Positions 1 through 8,926 of a stretch of DNA of 64,000 bases are shown here, one piece after another. Source of the DNA: Cytobacillus kochii (GTDB lineage Bacteria; Bacillota; Bacilli; Bacillales; Cytobacillaceae); assembly GCF_020171845.1 (NCBI RefSeq), contig NZ_JAIVAM010000004.1, positions 1 through 64,000 of the forward strand. Reading direction: 5' to 3'. Below the pieces are notes generated by a model. It ran no database searches, was not told the DNA's origin, and saw only the letters and a program-made list of their open reading frames with translations. The stretch's first letter is position 1. The number at the start of each line of letters is the position of its first letter. The position numbers and the translations under genes were made by a program.

Positions 1-437
1 ATGTATTTATTACTTCTATCCTAACTTCGAGTGGATGAGCTCTTTTAGACATAAATATACTCCCCTTTTAGTAGCCAGATTTTATTTTTTTATCTGTCTA
101 CCTAGAGGGGAGCATATCAGATTAACGTTGTTCGGATTTCTCACTTCTAAAGAAGCAATAGATGCTTGTTATGATCGCCCAGGGGGCAAATTTAGCTAAA
201 GGAATAGTCGGAGATTAAAAGAAATTTGAAGGTTATACTGAGGAAGAGGTTTGATTATTGGATTTCTATCTGGCAAAACGATCATTTTTCCAAAAAAACC
301 AACCGATAAAAAAAACGAATGGATGTTCGATTTTTTCCTCGACAAAGTCATAAAAAAAAGCTATAGTATAAATATGAAATCGCAAGACCTAATGATAAAT
401 TTATCATAGATAATCGAAATTTAAAGGAGGAAATAGC
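1..437. other. Intergenic region upstream of recA
   Basis: No coding region is recognisable here. An imperfect inverted repeat (CTCCCCT near 60-67 pairing with AGGGGAG near 105-112) could be the end of an upstream transcription unit, but it lacks a clear T-run. The last 120 bases carry the recA promoter and LexA operator, listed separately. Confidence 0.6.
316..367 (+). promoter_or_regulatory. recA promoter with LexA (SOS) box
   Basis: A LexA/DinR-type operator CGAATGGATGTTCG lies at 316-329, one mismatch from the Bacillus consensus CGAACRNRYGTTYG. Ten bases on is a -35 hexamer TCGACA (339-344), a 17-bp spacer and a -10 TATAGT (362-367). The arrangement means RecA should be induced by DNA damage through the LexA encoded at 29.5 kb in this window. 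Confidence 0.75.
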
Positions 438-1478
438 ATGAGTGATCGTCAAGCAGCCTTAGATATGGCGTTGAAACAAATAGAAAAGCAGTTTGGTAAA
501 GGCTCGATTATGAAGTTAGGAGAACAAGCAGAGCGTAAAATATCCACTATTCCAAGTGGTTCATTAGCTTTAGATACCGCTTTAGGAGTAGGTGGATATC
601 CGAGAGGACGTATCATCGAAATTTACGGGCCTGAAAGTTCGGGTAAAACAACTGTTGCTCTGCACGCTATTGCTGAAGTACAAGCAGCAGGTGGACAAGC
701 AGCATTTATCGATGCAGAGCATGCACTTGACCCTGTATATGCTCAGAACCTAGGGGTAAATATTGATGAGCTTCTTTTATCACAACCAGATACAGGGGAA
801 CAAGCCCTTGAAATAGCTGAAGCTTTAGTTCGAAGTGGTGCCGTTGATATTTTAGTTATTGACTCTGTAGCTGCTTTAGTACCAAAGGCAGAAATTGAAG
901 GGGAAATGGGAGATTCTCACGTCGGCCTTCAAGCAAGATTAATGTCGCAGGCACTAAGGAAACTATCTGGTGCGATTAATAAATCCAAAACGATTGCGAT
1001 CTTCATTAACCAAATTCGTGAAAAAGTAGGCGTTATGTTCGGTAACCCTGAAACAACACCAGGTGGTCGTGCATTAAAATTCTATTCAACGGTACGTTTA
1101 GAAGTGCGTAGAGCAGAAGCTTTAAAGCAAGGCAATGAGATTGTCGGTAATAAAACCAAAATTAAAATTGTAAAAAATAAAGTAGCTCCGCCTTTTAGAG
1201 TAGCGGAAGTTGATATCATGTATGGTGAAGGTGTATCAAAAGAAGGGGAAATTATTGATCTCGGATCAGAGATTGATATTGTACAAAAAAGTGGTTCTTG
1301 GTACTCCTATAATGATGAACGTTTAGGTCAAGGAAGAGAAAATGCAAAGCAATTCCTTAAAGAGAATACGGAAATTCGTTTGCAAATTCAAGAGAAAATC
1401 CGCGAGTACTATGGTTTAGACGTAGATAAATCTTCTAACAGCGATGATGAACAAGAGGAATTCGAACTCATCGATTAA
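438..1478 (+). CDS. recA: Recombinase RecA
   Basis: RecA forms ATP-dependent filaments on single-stranded DNA, drives strand exchange and stimulates LexA self-cleavage. The 346-residue product is normal length. The Walker A motif GPESSGKT is at residues 64-71, the Walker B strand LVIDSVAAL near 140-148, and the protein ends in the usual acidic tail ([12 protein letters not shown]). The ATG is preceded by AAGGAGG with 7-nt spacing. It is a single-gene unit with its own SOS promoter and a hairpin terminator at 1524-1569. The first link of the recA-rny-ymdB-spoVS order is as in other Bacillaceae, but pbpX, which sits between recA and rny in B. subtilis, is absent. Confidence 0.98.
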   Translation: MSDRQAALDMALKQIEKQFGKGSIMKLGEQAERKISTIPSGSLALDTALGVGGYPRGRIIEIYGPESSGKTTVALHAIAEVQAAGGQAAFIDAEHALDPVYAQNLGVNIDELLLSQPDTGEQALEIAEALVRSGAVDILVIDSVAALVPKAEIEGEMGDSHVGLQARLMSQALRKLSGAINKSKTIAIFINQIREKVGVMFGNPETTPGGRALKFYSTVRLEVRRAEALKQGNEIVGNKTKIKIVKNKVAPPFRVAEVDIMYGEGVSKEGEIIDLGSEIDIVQKSGSWYSYNDERLGQGRENAKQFLKENTEIRLQIQEKIREYYGLDVDKSSNSDDEQEEFELID

Positions 1479-1523
1479 TTGAGAGAAAGCAGAGTACAGA
1501 CTACTGTTGCTCTTGTTACTTCG

Positions 1524-1569
1524 AAAAGAGATATTCACAACTTATAAATATAGTTGAATATCTCTTTTT
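1524..1569 (+). terminator. recA terminator
   Basis: AAAAGAGATATTCA pairs with TGAATATCTCTTTTT around a 17-nt loop and runs into T residues. It lies 46 bases after the recA stop. Confidence 0.8.
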
Positions 1570-1936
1570 GTATAGAAAAATCATGCAGTGAAAATCGTCA
1601 TCTTCTTGGGCTCGTGATTATACATAATAACAGGCATTGTGGACTTATACTCTACCTTCAAGTACTTGACAATGAAATTCTGCGGCTTTACAATTAAAAC
1701 TGTATAATTTACATTTTTTATATGTTAATTTGCATATTTGTTAAGGGAAGGTAGAAATTACCTTTTCAGAAGATATCTCTGTTGCAAATGGAGAATGCTT
1801 CCAAATAACTGTATTATTTGCAAACAATAAGAAGAATGAAAGCGTTGAAAAGCTTAAGTGCAGTATATTGTTAAAACGGTATACATGCCAACACTTTAAA
1901 AACGTAACAAAAAAGTTTATAGCAAGAGGAGGTGAA
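1570..1936 (+). promoter_or_regulatory. rny promoter and long leader
   Basis: A sigma-A promoter has -35 TTGACA at 1666-1671, a 17-bp spacer and -10 TACAAT at 1689-1694. The predicted leader to the rny start is about 235 nt and contains a small hairpin (AAGGTA...TACCTT, near 1745-1763). No other gene is visible in the gap between recA and rny. Confidence 0.6.
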
Positions 1937-3499
1937 ATGATGGAACTAGGTTATATCATCTCCATTTTGCTTGGCCTAATCGTTGCTGCTTTTGTTGGCT
2001 ATTTCTTTCGAAAATCCGTTACGGAAGCAAAAATCGCTGGTGCCCGAGGAGCTGCTGATCAAATATTAGAAGATGCAAAACGTGAAGCAGAAGCTCTAAA
2101 GAAAGAGGCATTACTTGAAGCGAAGGATGAGAATCATAAGCTTCGCACAGAGGCGGAACGTGAAATTCGTGAACGTAGGAATGAACTGCAAAAACAAGAA
2201 AATCGTTTATTGCAAAAAGAAGAGAATCTAGACCGAAAAGATGAAACGCTAGATAAGCGTGAAGCGGTTTTGGAAAAAAGAGACGACTCTCTTGGCAAAA
2301 GACAACAGCATATTGAAGAGATGGAAAGCAAAGTGGACAAAATGGTACAGTCTCAGCAAACTGAACTGGAAAGAATCTCCGGGTTAACTCGTGAGGAAGC
2401 TAAATCCATCATTTTAGATCGTACTGAACAAGAGGTTGCACATGATATTGCCATCATGGTAAAAGAGAGTGAATCAAGGGCGAAGGAAGAAGCGGATAAG
2501 CGTGCGAAAGAAATCTTATCATTAGCGATTCAAAGATGTGCTGCGGACCATGTAGCTGAAACAACGGTGTCAGTTGTTAACTTGCCAAACGACGAAATGA
2601 AAGGTCGTATTATCGGTCGTGAAGGGCGTAATATCCGTACACTTGAAACGTTGACAGGTATTGATTTGATTATCGATGATACACCAGAAGCCGTTATTCT
2701 TTCAGGATTTGATCCTATCCGACGAGAAACTGCTCGTCTTGCACTTGATAAACTTGTACAGGATGGAAGAATTCATCCAGCTCGAATCGAGGAAATGGTG
2801 GACAAGGCCCGACGAGAAGTGGATGAGCATATTCGAGAGATTGGAGAGCAAACGACATTCGAAGTTGGTGTCCATGGTTTACATCCTGACTTGATCAAAA
2901 TATTAGGTCGCCTAAAATTCCGTACAAGCTACGGTCAAAATGTATTGAAACACTCGATGGAAGTAGCGCAGTTGTCCGGTATGCTTGCTGCGGAATTAGG
3001 TCAAGATGAGACATTAGCTCGCCGAGCAGGATTATTACATGATGTTGGGAAAGCGATTGACCATGAAGTAGAAGGAAGCCATGTTGAAATTGGGGTTGAA
3101 CTAGCGACGAAATATAAAGAACACCCAGTTGTCATTAATAGTATCGCTTCCCATCATGGTGACACGGAACCAACATCCATTATCGCTGTTTTAGTAGCTG
3201 CAGCTGATGCACTTTCTGCTGCAAGACCGGGGGCAAGAAGAGAAACGCTTGAGAATTATATTCGACGTTTAGAAAAGCTCGAAGAAATCTCAGAGTCATA
3301 TGATGGTGTTGAAAAATCATTTGCTATTCAAGCGGGTCGTGAAATTCGCATTATGGTTAAACCGGAGCAAATTGATGATTTGGAAGCACACCGTCTTGCA
3401 AGAGATATAAGGAAGAAAATCGAAGAAGAACTCGATTATCCAGGTCATATAAAAGTAACGGTTATTAGGGAAACAAGAGCCGTAGAATATGCGAAATAA
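1937..3499 (+). CDS. rny: Ribonuclease Y (endoribonuclease)
   Basis: RNase Y is the membrane-bound endonuclease that starts mRNA decay in Bacillus. With the start at 1937 (ATG ATG after AGGAGGTGA) it is 520 residues, the B. subtilis length; an upstream in-frame TTG at 1868 has no ribosome site and is rejected. In order: an N-terminal membrane helix (about 5-25), a long charged coiled coil (about 30-190), a KH RNA-binding domain ([15 protein letters not shown]) and an HD metal domain ([23 protein letters not shown]). The last seven codons and the stop lie in the first unit of a 23-bp tandem duplication. It is followed by ymdB, its usual neighbour. Confidence 0.97.
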   Translation: MMELGYIISILLGLIVAAFVGYFFRKSVTEAKIAGARGAADQILEDAKREAEALKKEALLEAKDENHKLRTEAEREIRERRNELQKQENRLLQKEENLDRKDETLDKREAVLEKRDDSLGKRQQHIEEMESKVDKMVQSQQTELERISGLTREEAKSIILDRTEQEVAHDIAIMVKESESRAKEEADKRAKEILSLAIQRCAADHVAETTVSVVNLPNDEMKGRIIGREGRNIRTLETLTGIDLIIDDTPEAVILSGFDPIRRETARLALDKLVQDGRIHPARIEEMVDKARREVDEHIREIGEQTTFEVGVHGLHPDLIKILGRLKFRTSYGQNVLKHSMEVAQLSGMLAAELGQDETLARRAGLLHDVGKAIDHEVEGSHVEIGVELATKYKEHPVVINSIASHHGDTEPTSIIAVLVAAADALSAARPGARRETLENYIRRLEKLEEISESYDGVEKSFAIQAGREIRIMVKPEQIDDLEAHRLARDIRKKIEEELDYPGHIKVTVIRETRAVEYAK

Positions 3500-3526
3500 G
3501 AGCCGTAGAATATGCGAAATAAGAGC
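3475..3526 (+). repeat. 23-bp tandem duplication at the 3' end of rny
   Basis: Two complete adjacent copies of a 23-bp unit (3475-3497 and 3498-3520) plus six bases of a third. The unit covers the last codons and stop of rny, so copy 2 is a non-translated echo of the C-terminus between the stop codon and the terminator. Confidence 0.9.
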
Positions 3527-3555
3527 GATGCCTTTTAGGCATCGCTTCCTTTTTT
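3524..3555 (+). terminator. rny terminator
   Basis: AGCGATGCC pairs with GGCATCGCT (3524-3546) around TTTTA, followed by a T-rich run. The 5' arm overlaps the third, partial copy of the 23-bp repeat. Confidence 0.85.
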
Positions 3556-3645
3556 GAAGGGTAAAAAATCTTAAAGAGCTAACAATCTAGCTTAGAGCTT
3601 GATTGGCGTATGTATGAATACAAGTATTTTTAGAAGGGGAATTTT

Positions 3646-4443
3646 ATGAGAATTTTATTTGTAGGGGACGTTGTTGGATCATTAGGCCGTGAAATGGTAG
3701 AAGAGTATTTACCGAAGTTAAAGGAAAAGTATCGACCGCAAATAACCATTATTAATGGGGAGAACGCTGCTGGTGGTAGAGGAATTACCGAAAAAATATA
3801 CAGGGAATTTTTATCTGCTGGGGCACAAGCGGTGACATTAGGTAATCACACATGGGATAATAAGGAAATATTTGATTTTATTGAGGAAGCAAAGTATTTA
3901 GTTAGGCCTGCTAATTTCCCTGATAATAATCCAGGGAAGGGTTTAGTTTATTTAAAATATAATAGTGAAGAAATAGCTGTTATCAATCTACAAGGTCGAA
4001 CATTTATGCAACCAAGTGATTGCCCTTTTGAGAAGGCAGAGCAACTTATTGAAGAGGCAAAGCAAAGAACTCCGGTTATTTTCGTCGATTTTCATGGTGA
4101 AACAACAAGTGAGAAACAAGCGATGGGCTGGTATTTAGATGGTAAAGTGTCAGCAGTCATTGGCACTCATACACATGTGCAAACAGCAGATCAACGCATT
4201 CTGCCAAATGGGACAGCATTCATGAGTGACGTAGGTATGACTGGACCATACGATGGTATTCTTGGGATGGAAAGAGAAGCTGTATTAAAGCGGTTTATTA
4301 CGAATATGCCGGTTCGTTTTGAAGTACCGAAAAGTGGCAGAGGAATATTGAGTGCCGTAACCATTGACATTGATATGAAAACAGGAAAAGCGAAGAAGAT
4401 AGAAAGCGTTTTAATTAATGATGATCACCCATTTTATAGCTAA
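3646..4443 (+). CDS. ymdB: Metallophosphodiesterase YmdB
   Basis: YmdB is a phosphodiesterase (2',3'-cyclic mononucleotides in vitro) that affects biofilm and motility decisions in B. subtilis. The 265-residue product has all the expected metal ligands: D8 (FVGDVVG), E39/N40 (NGEN), N67/H68 (GNHTWD), H150 (DFHGE) and H175/H177 (GTHTHVQ). Start ATG follows AGAAGGGGA. It lies 146 bases after rny, beyond the rny terminator, so it probably has its own promoter or depends on read-through. Ends just before a hairpin-rich spacer leading to spoVS. Confidence 0.95.
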   Translation: MRILFVGDVVGSLGREMVEEYLPKLKEKYRPQITIINGENAAGGRGITEKIYREFLSAGAQAVTLGNHTWDNKEIFDFIEEAKYLVRPANFPDNNPGKGLVYLKYNSEEIAVINLQGRTFMQPSDCPFEKAEQLIEEAKQRTPVIFVDFHGETTSEKQAMGWYLDGKVSAVIGTHTHVQTADQRILPNGTAFMSDVGMTGPYDGILGMEREAVLKRFITNMPVRFEVPKSGRGILSAVTIDIDMKTGKAKKIESVLINDDHPFYS

Positions 4444-4478
4444 AAAAAACCTCCTCATTTTCTAATTTTTCTGGTCAA

Positions 4479-4567
4479 GCTGGAATATGTCTTTTTCATT
4501 ATGAATATAGTAGCAGTGGAAACATTTATTGAAACCTGATGAACTCTTTAAAAAAAGAGCATTCAGG
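4479..4567 (+). promoter_or_regulatory. Candidate sigma-H promoter and leader hairpin of spoVS
   Basis: A sigma-H-like pair is seen: GCTGGAATA (4479-4487, compare RNAGGAWWW) and GAAT at 4503-4506 with the right spacing. spoVS is a sigma-H gene in B. subtilis, which supports the guess. A two-part hairpin follows at 4535-4567 (CCTGA...TCAGG outer arms, CTCTTT...AAAGAG inner arms), ending directly before the first purine-rich tract ahead of spoVS. Confidence 0.4.
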
Positions 4568-4594
4568 AGGGGGAAAAATGAGGAGGAGCTAGGA

Positions 4595-4855
4595 ATGGAA
4601 ATATTAAAAGTTTCAGCAAAATCTAATCCTAATTCTGTAGCTGGTGCGCTTGCTGGTGTTCTACGTGAAAGAGGAGCAGCAGAAATCCAGGCAATTGGTG
4701 CGGGTGCATTGAATCAAGCGGTTAAAGCAGTAGCAATCGCAAGAGGATTTGTAGCGCCTAGCGGTGTAGACTTAGTATGTATTCCTGCGTTTACAGATAT
4801 TTTGATAGATGGGGAAGAGAGAACAGCTATAAAGCTGATCGTAGAACCTAGATAA
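4595..4855 (+). CDS. spoVS: Stage V sporulation protein S
   Basis: SpoVS is a small Alba-like protein needed for late sporulation and septation control. The chosen ATG at 4595 gives 86 residues (MEILKVSAKSNPNSVAG...), the family length, and sits 8 nt after AGGAGG; a longer in-frame reading from 4529 has no ribosome site. The sequence keeps the invariant family core (GALAGVLRERG, QAIGAGALNQAVKAVAIARG, CIPAFTDI). It is followed by a hairpin terminator, so it is probably monocistronic. Confidence 0.97.
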   Translation: MEILKVSAKSNPNSVAGALAGVLRERGAAEIQAIGAGALNQAVKAVAIARGFVAPSGVDLVCIPAFTDILIDGEERTAIKLIVEPR

Positions 4856-4888
4856 TGGCTGTCATTGTCCCATCAGAAAAAGTAAAAG

Positions 4889-4916
4889 CTCATTTGATTA
4901 TCAAATGGGTTTTTTC
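4889..4916 (+). terminator. spoVS terminator
   Basis: Stem CATTTGA/TCAAATG with a short loop, then six T residues. Confidence 0.8.
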
Positions 4917-4989
4917 TCTTTGTAGGACGAAAAAACAATAGAGAATGAATGAAATATTTTGTATATTTAAAGAATAAGGGAGTGAGAAA

Positions 4990-5916
4990 GTGAAGATAGT
5001 TGATGGTCATTGTGATGTATTAGCAAAAATGTTTTTGGACCCTTCCATTGAGTTTCAGTATTCGCAGCAGCTTCAGGCTAATCTTAATCGATTATTAGCC
5101 GGCGATGTGAAAGTCCAATTGTTTGCTATTTATGTACCAGAGAAAATTCATCCAGAATTAAAGTTTAACGCAGCACTACAAATGGTTGATATTTTTTATG
5201 AGAAAATAGTTAAACCTCATCCTCAAGTGAAGGTAATCCAGTCGAGTGAAGATCTTCAAGGATTACAGGAAAATGAAATAGGGGCGGTTTTAACTCTAGA
5301 AGGCTGTGATGCAATCTACAATGATGAAGTGAAATTAAAAACGCTGTTAAGGTTAGGTGTAAAATCGGTCGGCTTAACTTGGAATTACGGAAACTTTGTT
5401 GCCGATGGTGTATTAGAGGAGAATGCAGGAGGACTATCACGATTTGGCAAAAAGGTTATAGATATATTAAATGAACGCAATATATTATGTGACGTGTCTC
5501 ATATAGCAGAAAAAGGGTTCTGGGATGTAATGGATATAGCAAAGAGACCGTTTGCTTCACATTCTAATTGTCTTCATTATTGTTCACATCCAAGGAATTT
5601 AACCGATGATCAAATTCGAGCTCTTATTAAGAAAGATGGTTTGATTGGATTGACTTTTGTTAGAGAATTCTTAAATGAGCCACATAAAGCGTCAATCAAT
5701 GATGTATTAAAACATATTGATCATATCTGCTCCCTTGGTGGAGAAAACCATATTGGCCTTGGTTCAGACTTTGATGGCACTGAACCACCACTAAGAGGAC
5801 TTGAGCATGCGGGAGAATATCAATATTTGATTGACGCATTATTACAGCATTTTCCACACGATGTCGTAGAAAAGATTACCTATTATAATTTTAAAAATGT
5901 GTTATGTAGTAGATAA
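4990..5916 (+). CDS. Membrane-dipeptidase family (M19) peptidase
   Basis: A 308-residue zinc dipeptidase of the renal/membrane dipeptidase family M19. Metal-site motifs are visible: DGHCD (H7, D9), LTLEGCDAI with the bridging Glu, DVSHIAE, and SHSNCLHYCSHPRN; GLGSDFDGTEPP closes the site. The GTG start follows AGGGAGTGAG. Bacterial members hydrolyse dipeptides, often with D-residues at the second position; the substrate here is unknown. No signal peptide is seen, so it is likely cytoplasmic despite the family name. It often sits beside spoVS and korAB in Bacillus. Confidence 0.9.
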   Translation: MKIVDGHCDVLAKMFLDPSIEFQYSQQLQANLNRLLAGDVKVQLFAIYVPEKIHPELKFNAALQMVDIFYEKIVKPHPQVKVIQSSEDLQGLQENEIGAVLTLEGCDAIYNDEVKLKTLLRLGVKSVGLTWNYGNFVADGVLEENAGGLSRFGKKVIDILNERNILCDVSHIAEKGFWDVMDIAKRPFASHSNCLHYCSHPRNLTDDQIRALIKKDGLIGLTFVREFLNEPHKASINDVLKHIDHICSLGGENHIGLGSDFDGTEPPLRGLEHAGEYQYLIDALLQHFPHDVVEKITYYNFKNVLCSR

Positions 5917-5982
5917 ATAGATGAATTTTTCTAAACTATCTAAAAAAATAAACAAATCTATCAATTATTTAATCTTAAAGGC

Positions 5983-6011
5983 TTGCATTTTTACATTGTT
6001 AGGTCTAGAAT
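5983..6011 (+). promoter_or_regulatory. Candidate sigma-A promoter for korAB
   Basis: TTGCAT at 5983-5988, 17-bp spacer, TAGAAT at 6006-6011, about 100 bases upstream of korA. Confidence 0.5.
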
Positions 6012-6108
6012 TGAAAGCGTTTAGTACGTTAAATGGTGAAATGGATGTATAAAAAGAGATTATACAAGTTATTTACATATTTCTCATGTAATAAAAGGGG
6101 TGTAGGAC

Positions 6109-7842
6109 ATGGTGAAACAACTTTCGTGGAAGGTTGGCGGACAACAAGGCGAAGGAATTGAAAGTACTGGTGAAATATTTTCTATTGCATTGAATCGCCT
6201 TGGCTATTATTTATACGGATACCGTCATTTTTCTTCTCGTATCAAAGGGGGGCATACGAATAATAAAATTCGTGTGAGTACCTCTCAAACTCGGTCTGTT
6301 GCGGATGATTTAGACGTTCTTGTGGCGTTTGACCAAGAAACGATAGATGTCAATTATAAAGAGTTACATGATGGTGGGATCATCTTAGCAGATGCAAAAT
6401 TTAATCCAGTGAAACCAGAAGATACAAACGCGATACTTCTATCTGTTCCATTTACACAAATGGCGACTGATTTGGGTACATCGCTGATGAAAAATATGGT
6501 CGCTGTAGGCTCAACTTGCGCCGTTTTAAATTTGGATGTGGAAGTTTTCAAAGAAGTAGTAGAAGAGATTTTTGCTCGCAAAGGACAAGCCGTTGTAGAT
6601 AAAAATATGGAAGCGATAAAAGCTGGCTATGATACAACAGTTGAACAATTAGGTAAAACAGAAGGCTTGATGCAGTTGGATGAAGCGGATGGTAAGAAAA
6701 GAATGTTCATGATCGGAAATGATGCCATTGCTCTGGGCGCATTAGCTGCAGGAAGTCGATTTATGGCTGCTTATCCAATTACACCAGCCTCGGAAATTAT
6801 GGAGTATTTAATAAAAAAATTACCTGAACTTGGTGGTACTGTTATTCAGACGGAGGATGAAATTGCTGCTGCAACTATGGCGATTGGTGCCAACTATGCA
6901 GGAGTACGTGCTTTCACAGCCTCAGCCGGTCCAGGATTATCTTTGAAAATGGAATCGATTGGTCTAGCGGGTATTACAGAGACACCATTAGTTATTGTTG
7001 ATACTCAGCGTGGTGGTCCGTCAACAGGTCTACCAACAAAACAAGAACAGTCAGATTTAATGGCTATGATTTATGGAACACATGGAGAAATTCCAAAAAT
7101 TGTTCTTGCACCAAGTACAGTACAGGAAGCGTTTTATGATACTGCTGAAGCATTTAATCTAGCTGAAGAATATCAATGTCCTGTTATTGTTTTATCAGAT
7201 CTACAATTATCATTAGGTAAACAAACAGTGGAACCATTGAATTTTAATGAAGTAGAAATTCGCCGTGGGAAGCTACAAGGCGATCTACCTGAAATAGATA
7301 GCAAAGAATATTTTAAACGTTATGAAGTGACAGAGGATGGCGTATCGCCAAGGGTAATCCCAGGAATGAAATATGGGATCCACCATGTTACAGGTGTAGA
7401 GCATGATCAATCTGGAAAACCATCGGAATCAGCAGCAAATCGTATTCAACAAATGGATAAACGGTTCCGTAAAATTGAAAATGTGAAATTTAATACACCA
7501 GTATATAAAAATGCCCCTCATGAAGAAGCAGACTTGTTATTAGTTGGTTTCATTTCAACAAGAGGTGCAATTGAAGAAGCGATTACTAGATTAGAAGCAG
7601 ACGGTTTGAAGGTCAATCACGCACATATTCGTTTGATTCATCCATTCCCAACTGATGAGTTAATGCCGTTAGTCGCATCTGCTAAAAAGGTTGTGGTAGT
7701 TGAGAATAATGCCACTGGACAGTTAGCAAATATTATCAAAATGAATGTTGGACATGCGAATAAAATCATTAAATATAATAAGTACGACGGGAATCCTTTC
7801 TTGCCGCACGAAATCCATACAAAGTGCAAGGAGTTGTTCTAA
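6109..7842 (+). CDS. korA: 2-oxoacid:ferredoxin oxidoreductase, alpha subunit
   Basis: A gamma-alpha fused subunit of 577 residues. Residues 1 to about 185 form the gamma domain (GGQQGEGIESTGEI near the start); the alpha part begins around 200 (GNDAIALGALAAG, AYPITPASEIMEYL, QTEDEIAAATMAIGAN) and ends in a transketolase-C-like domain. With KorB it should convert 2-oxoglutarate (or a related 2-oxoacid) and CoA to acyl-CoA and CO2, reducing ferredoxin. Stop and the korB ATG are adjacent, so the two are co-translated. No ferredoxin gene is next to it. Confidence 0.93.
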   Translation: MVKQLSWKVGGQQGEGIESTGEIFSIALNRLGYYLYGYRHFSSRIKGGHTNNKIRVSTSQTRSVADDLDVLVAFDQETIDVNYKELHDGGIILADAKFNPVKPEDTNAILLSVPFTQMATDLGTSLMKNMVAVGSTCAVLNLDVEVFKEVVEEIFARKGQAVVDKNMEAIKAGYDTTVEQLGKTEGLMQLDEADGKKRMFMIGNDAIALGALAAGSRFMAAYPITPASEIMEYLIKKLPELGGTVIQTEDEIAAATMAIGANYAGVRAFTASAGPGLSLKMESIGLAGITETPLVIVDTQRGGPSTGLPTKQEQSDLMAMIYGTHGEIPKIVLAPSTVQEAFYDTAEAFNLAEEYQCPVIVLSDLQLSLGKQTVEPLNFNEVEIRRGKLQGDLPEIDSKEYFKRYEVTEDGVSPRVIPGMKYGIHHVTGVEHDQSGKPSESAANRIQQMDKRFRKIENVKFNTPVYKNAPHEEADLLLVGFISTRGAIEEAITRLEADGLKVNHAHIRLIHPFPTDELMPLVASAKKVVVVENNATGQLANIIKMNVGHANKIIKYNKYDGNPFLPHEIHTKCKELF

Positions 7843-8709
7843 ATGGCTACGTTTAAAGACTTTCGAAATAATGTAAAACCGAATTGGTGCCCAGGCTGTG
7901 GTGACTTCTCTGTTCAAGCTGCTATTCAACGCGCATCAGCTAATGTTGGTTTAGAACCTGAAGAGTTAGCTGTAGTATCTGGAATTGGCTGTTCTGGACG
8001 AATTTCTGGCTATATTAATTCATATGGATTTCACGGAATCCATGGACGTTCATTACCGATTGCTCAAGGTGTTAAAATGGCGAATAAGGACTTAACTGTT
8101 ATTGCTTCTGGTGGTGACGGGGATGGCTTTGCTATCGGTATGGGGCATACGATTCATGCTATTCGCCGTAATATAAATGTTACGTATATCGTAATGGATA
8201 ACCAAATTTATGGCTTAACAAAGGGGCAAACATCTCCGCGTTCATCTACCGGCTTTAAAACAAAATCAACACCTGAAGGTTCCATTGAACAAGCGATTTC
8301 ACCAATGGAAATGGCTTTAACGGCAGGAGCTACTTTTGTTGCACAAAGTTTTTCAACCGACTTGAAAGATTTAACTGCTCTCATTGAACAAGGAATTCAA
8401 CATGATGGATTTTCACTTATTAATGTGTTTAGTCCATGTGTCACTTATAACAAAATCAATACGTATGATTGGTTTAAAGCGAATTTAACTAAATTAAAAG
8501 ATATTGAAGGATACGATTCTTCTAATAGAGAACAAGCAATGCAAACCTTAATGAAACACGAAGGATTAGTAACTGGACTTATTTATCAAGACACTGAGCG
8601 TAAGTCTTATCAGGAAATGCTACATGGTTATTCAGAGACACCGTTAGCAAAGGCTGATTTAAACTTAGATCAAGCCTACTTTGATAAATTAGTAGAAGAA
8701 TTTATGTAA
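7843..8709 (+). CDS. korB: 2-oxoacid:ferredoxin oxidoreductase, beta subunit
   Basis: The 288-residue beta subunit binds thiamine diphosphate and the [4Fe-4S] cluster that passes electrons to ferredoxin. Seen here: C16 and C19 in NWCPGCGD, a third Cys in GIGCSGR, the ThDP/Mg motif GGDGDGFAIG...MDNQIYGLTKGQ, and a late Cys in FSPCVTYN. It starts immediately at the korA stop. A hairpin terminator follows at 8721-8761, ending the korAB unit. Confidence 0.94.
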   Translation: MATFKDFRNNVKPNWCPGCGDFSVQAAIQRASANVGLEPEELAVVSGIGCSGRISGYINSYGFHGIHGRSLPIAQGVKMANKDLTVIASGGDGDGFAIGMGHTIHAIRRNINVTYIVMDNQIYGLTKGQTSPRSSTGFKTKSTPEGSIEQAISPMEMALTAGATFVAQSFSTDLKDLTALIEQGIQHDGFSLINVFSPCVTYNKINTYDWFKANLTKLKDIEGYDSSNREQAMQTLMKHEGLVTGLIYQDTERKSYQEMLHGYSETPLAKADLNLDQAYFDKLVEEFM

Positions 8710-8720
8710 ATTAAATAAAA

Positions 8721-8761
8721 GACTTAAGAGAATCCATTGTTGATTTTCTTAGGTCTTTTTT
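8721..8761 (+). terminator. korAB terminator
   Basis: AAGACTTAAGAGAATC pairs with GATTTTCTTAGGTCTT, followed by T residues. Confidence 0.75.
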
Positions 8762-8830
8762 ATTCTTCATAGAATGTAAGCCTATTTTTAATACTTGCCT
8801 ACGAAAAAGAATAGATCAGGTGCATTGCTA

Positions 8831-8859
8831 TTGTGTTCAATAGAAATACGCTTTATACT
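8831..8859 (+). promoter_or_regulatory. Candidate sigma-A promoter for miaB-ymcA
   Basis: TTGTGT at 8831-8836, 17-bp spacer, TATACT at 8854-8859, about 70 bases before miaB. Confidence 0.5.
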
Positions 8860-8926
8860 ATAGTAATGTGTATAGAAATAATGGATAGAAATCGCCTACA
8901 GTATCATAGAAAGGGGCATGTCGTAA

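Noticed and set aside
2676-2894. 72-codon frame inside rny
   Set aside because: Out-of-frame shadow of the conserved KH/HD coding region; no ribosome site.
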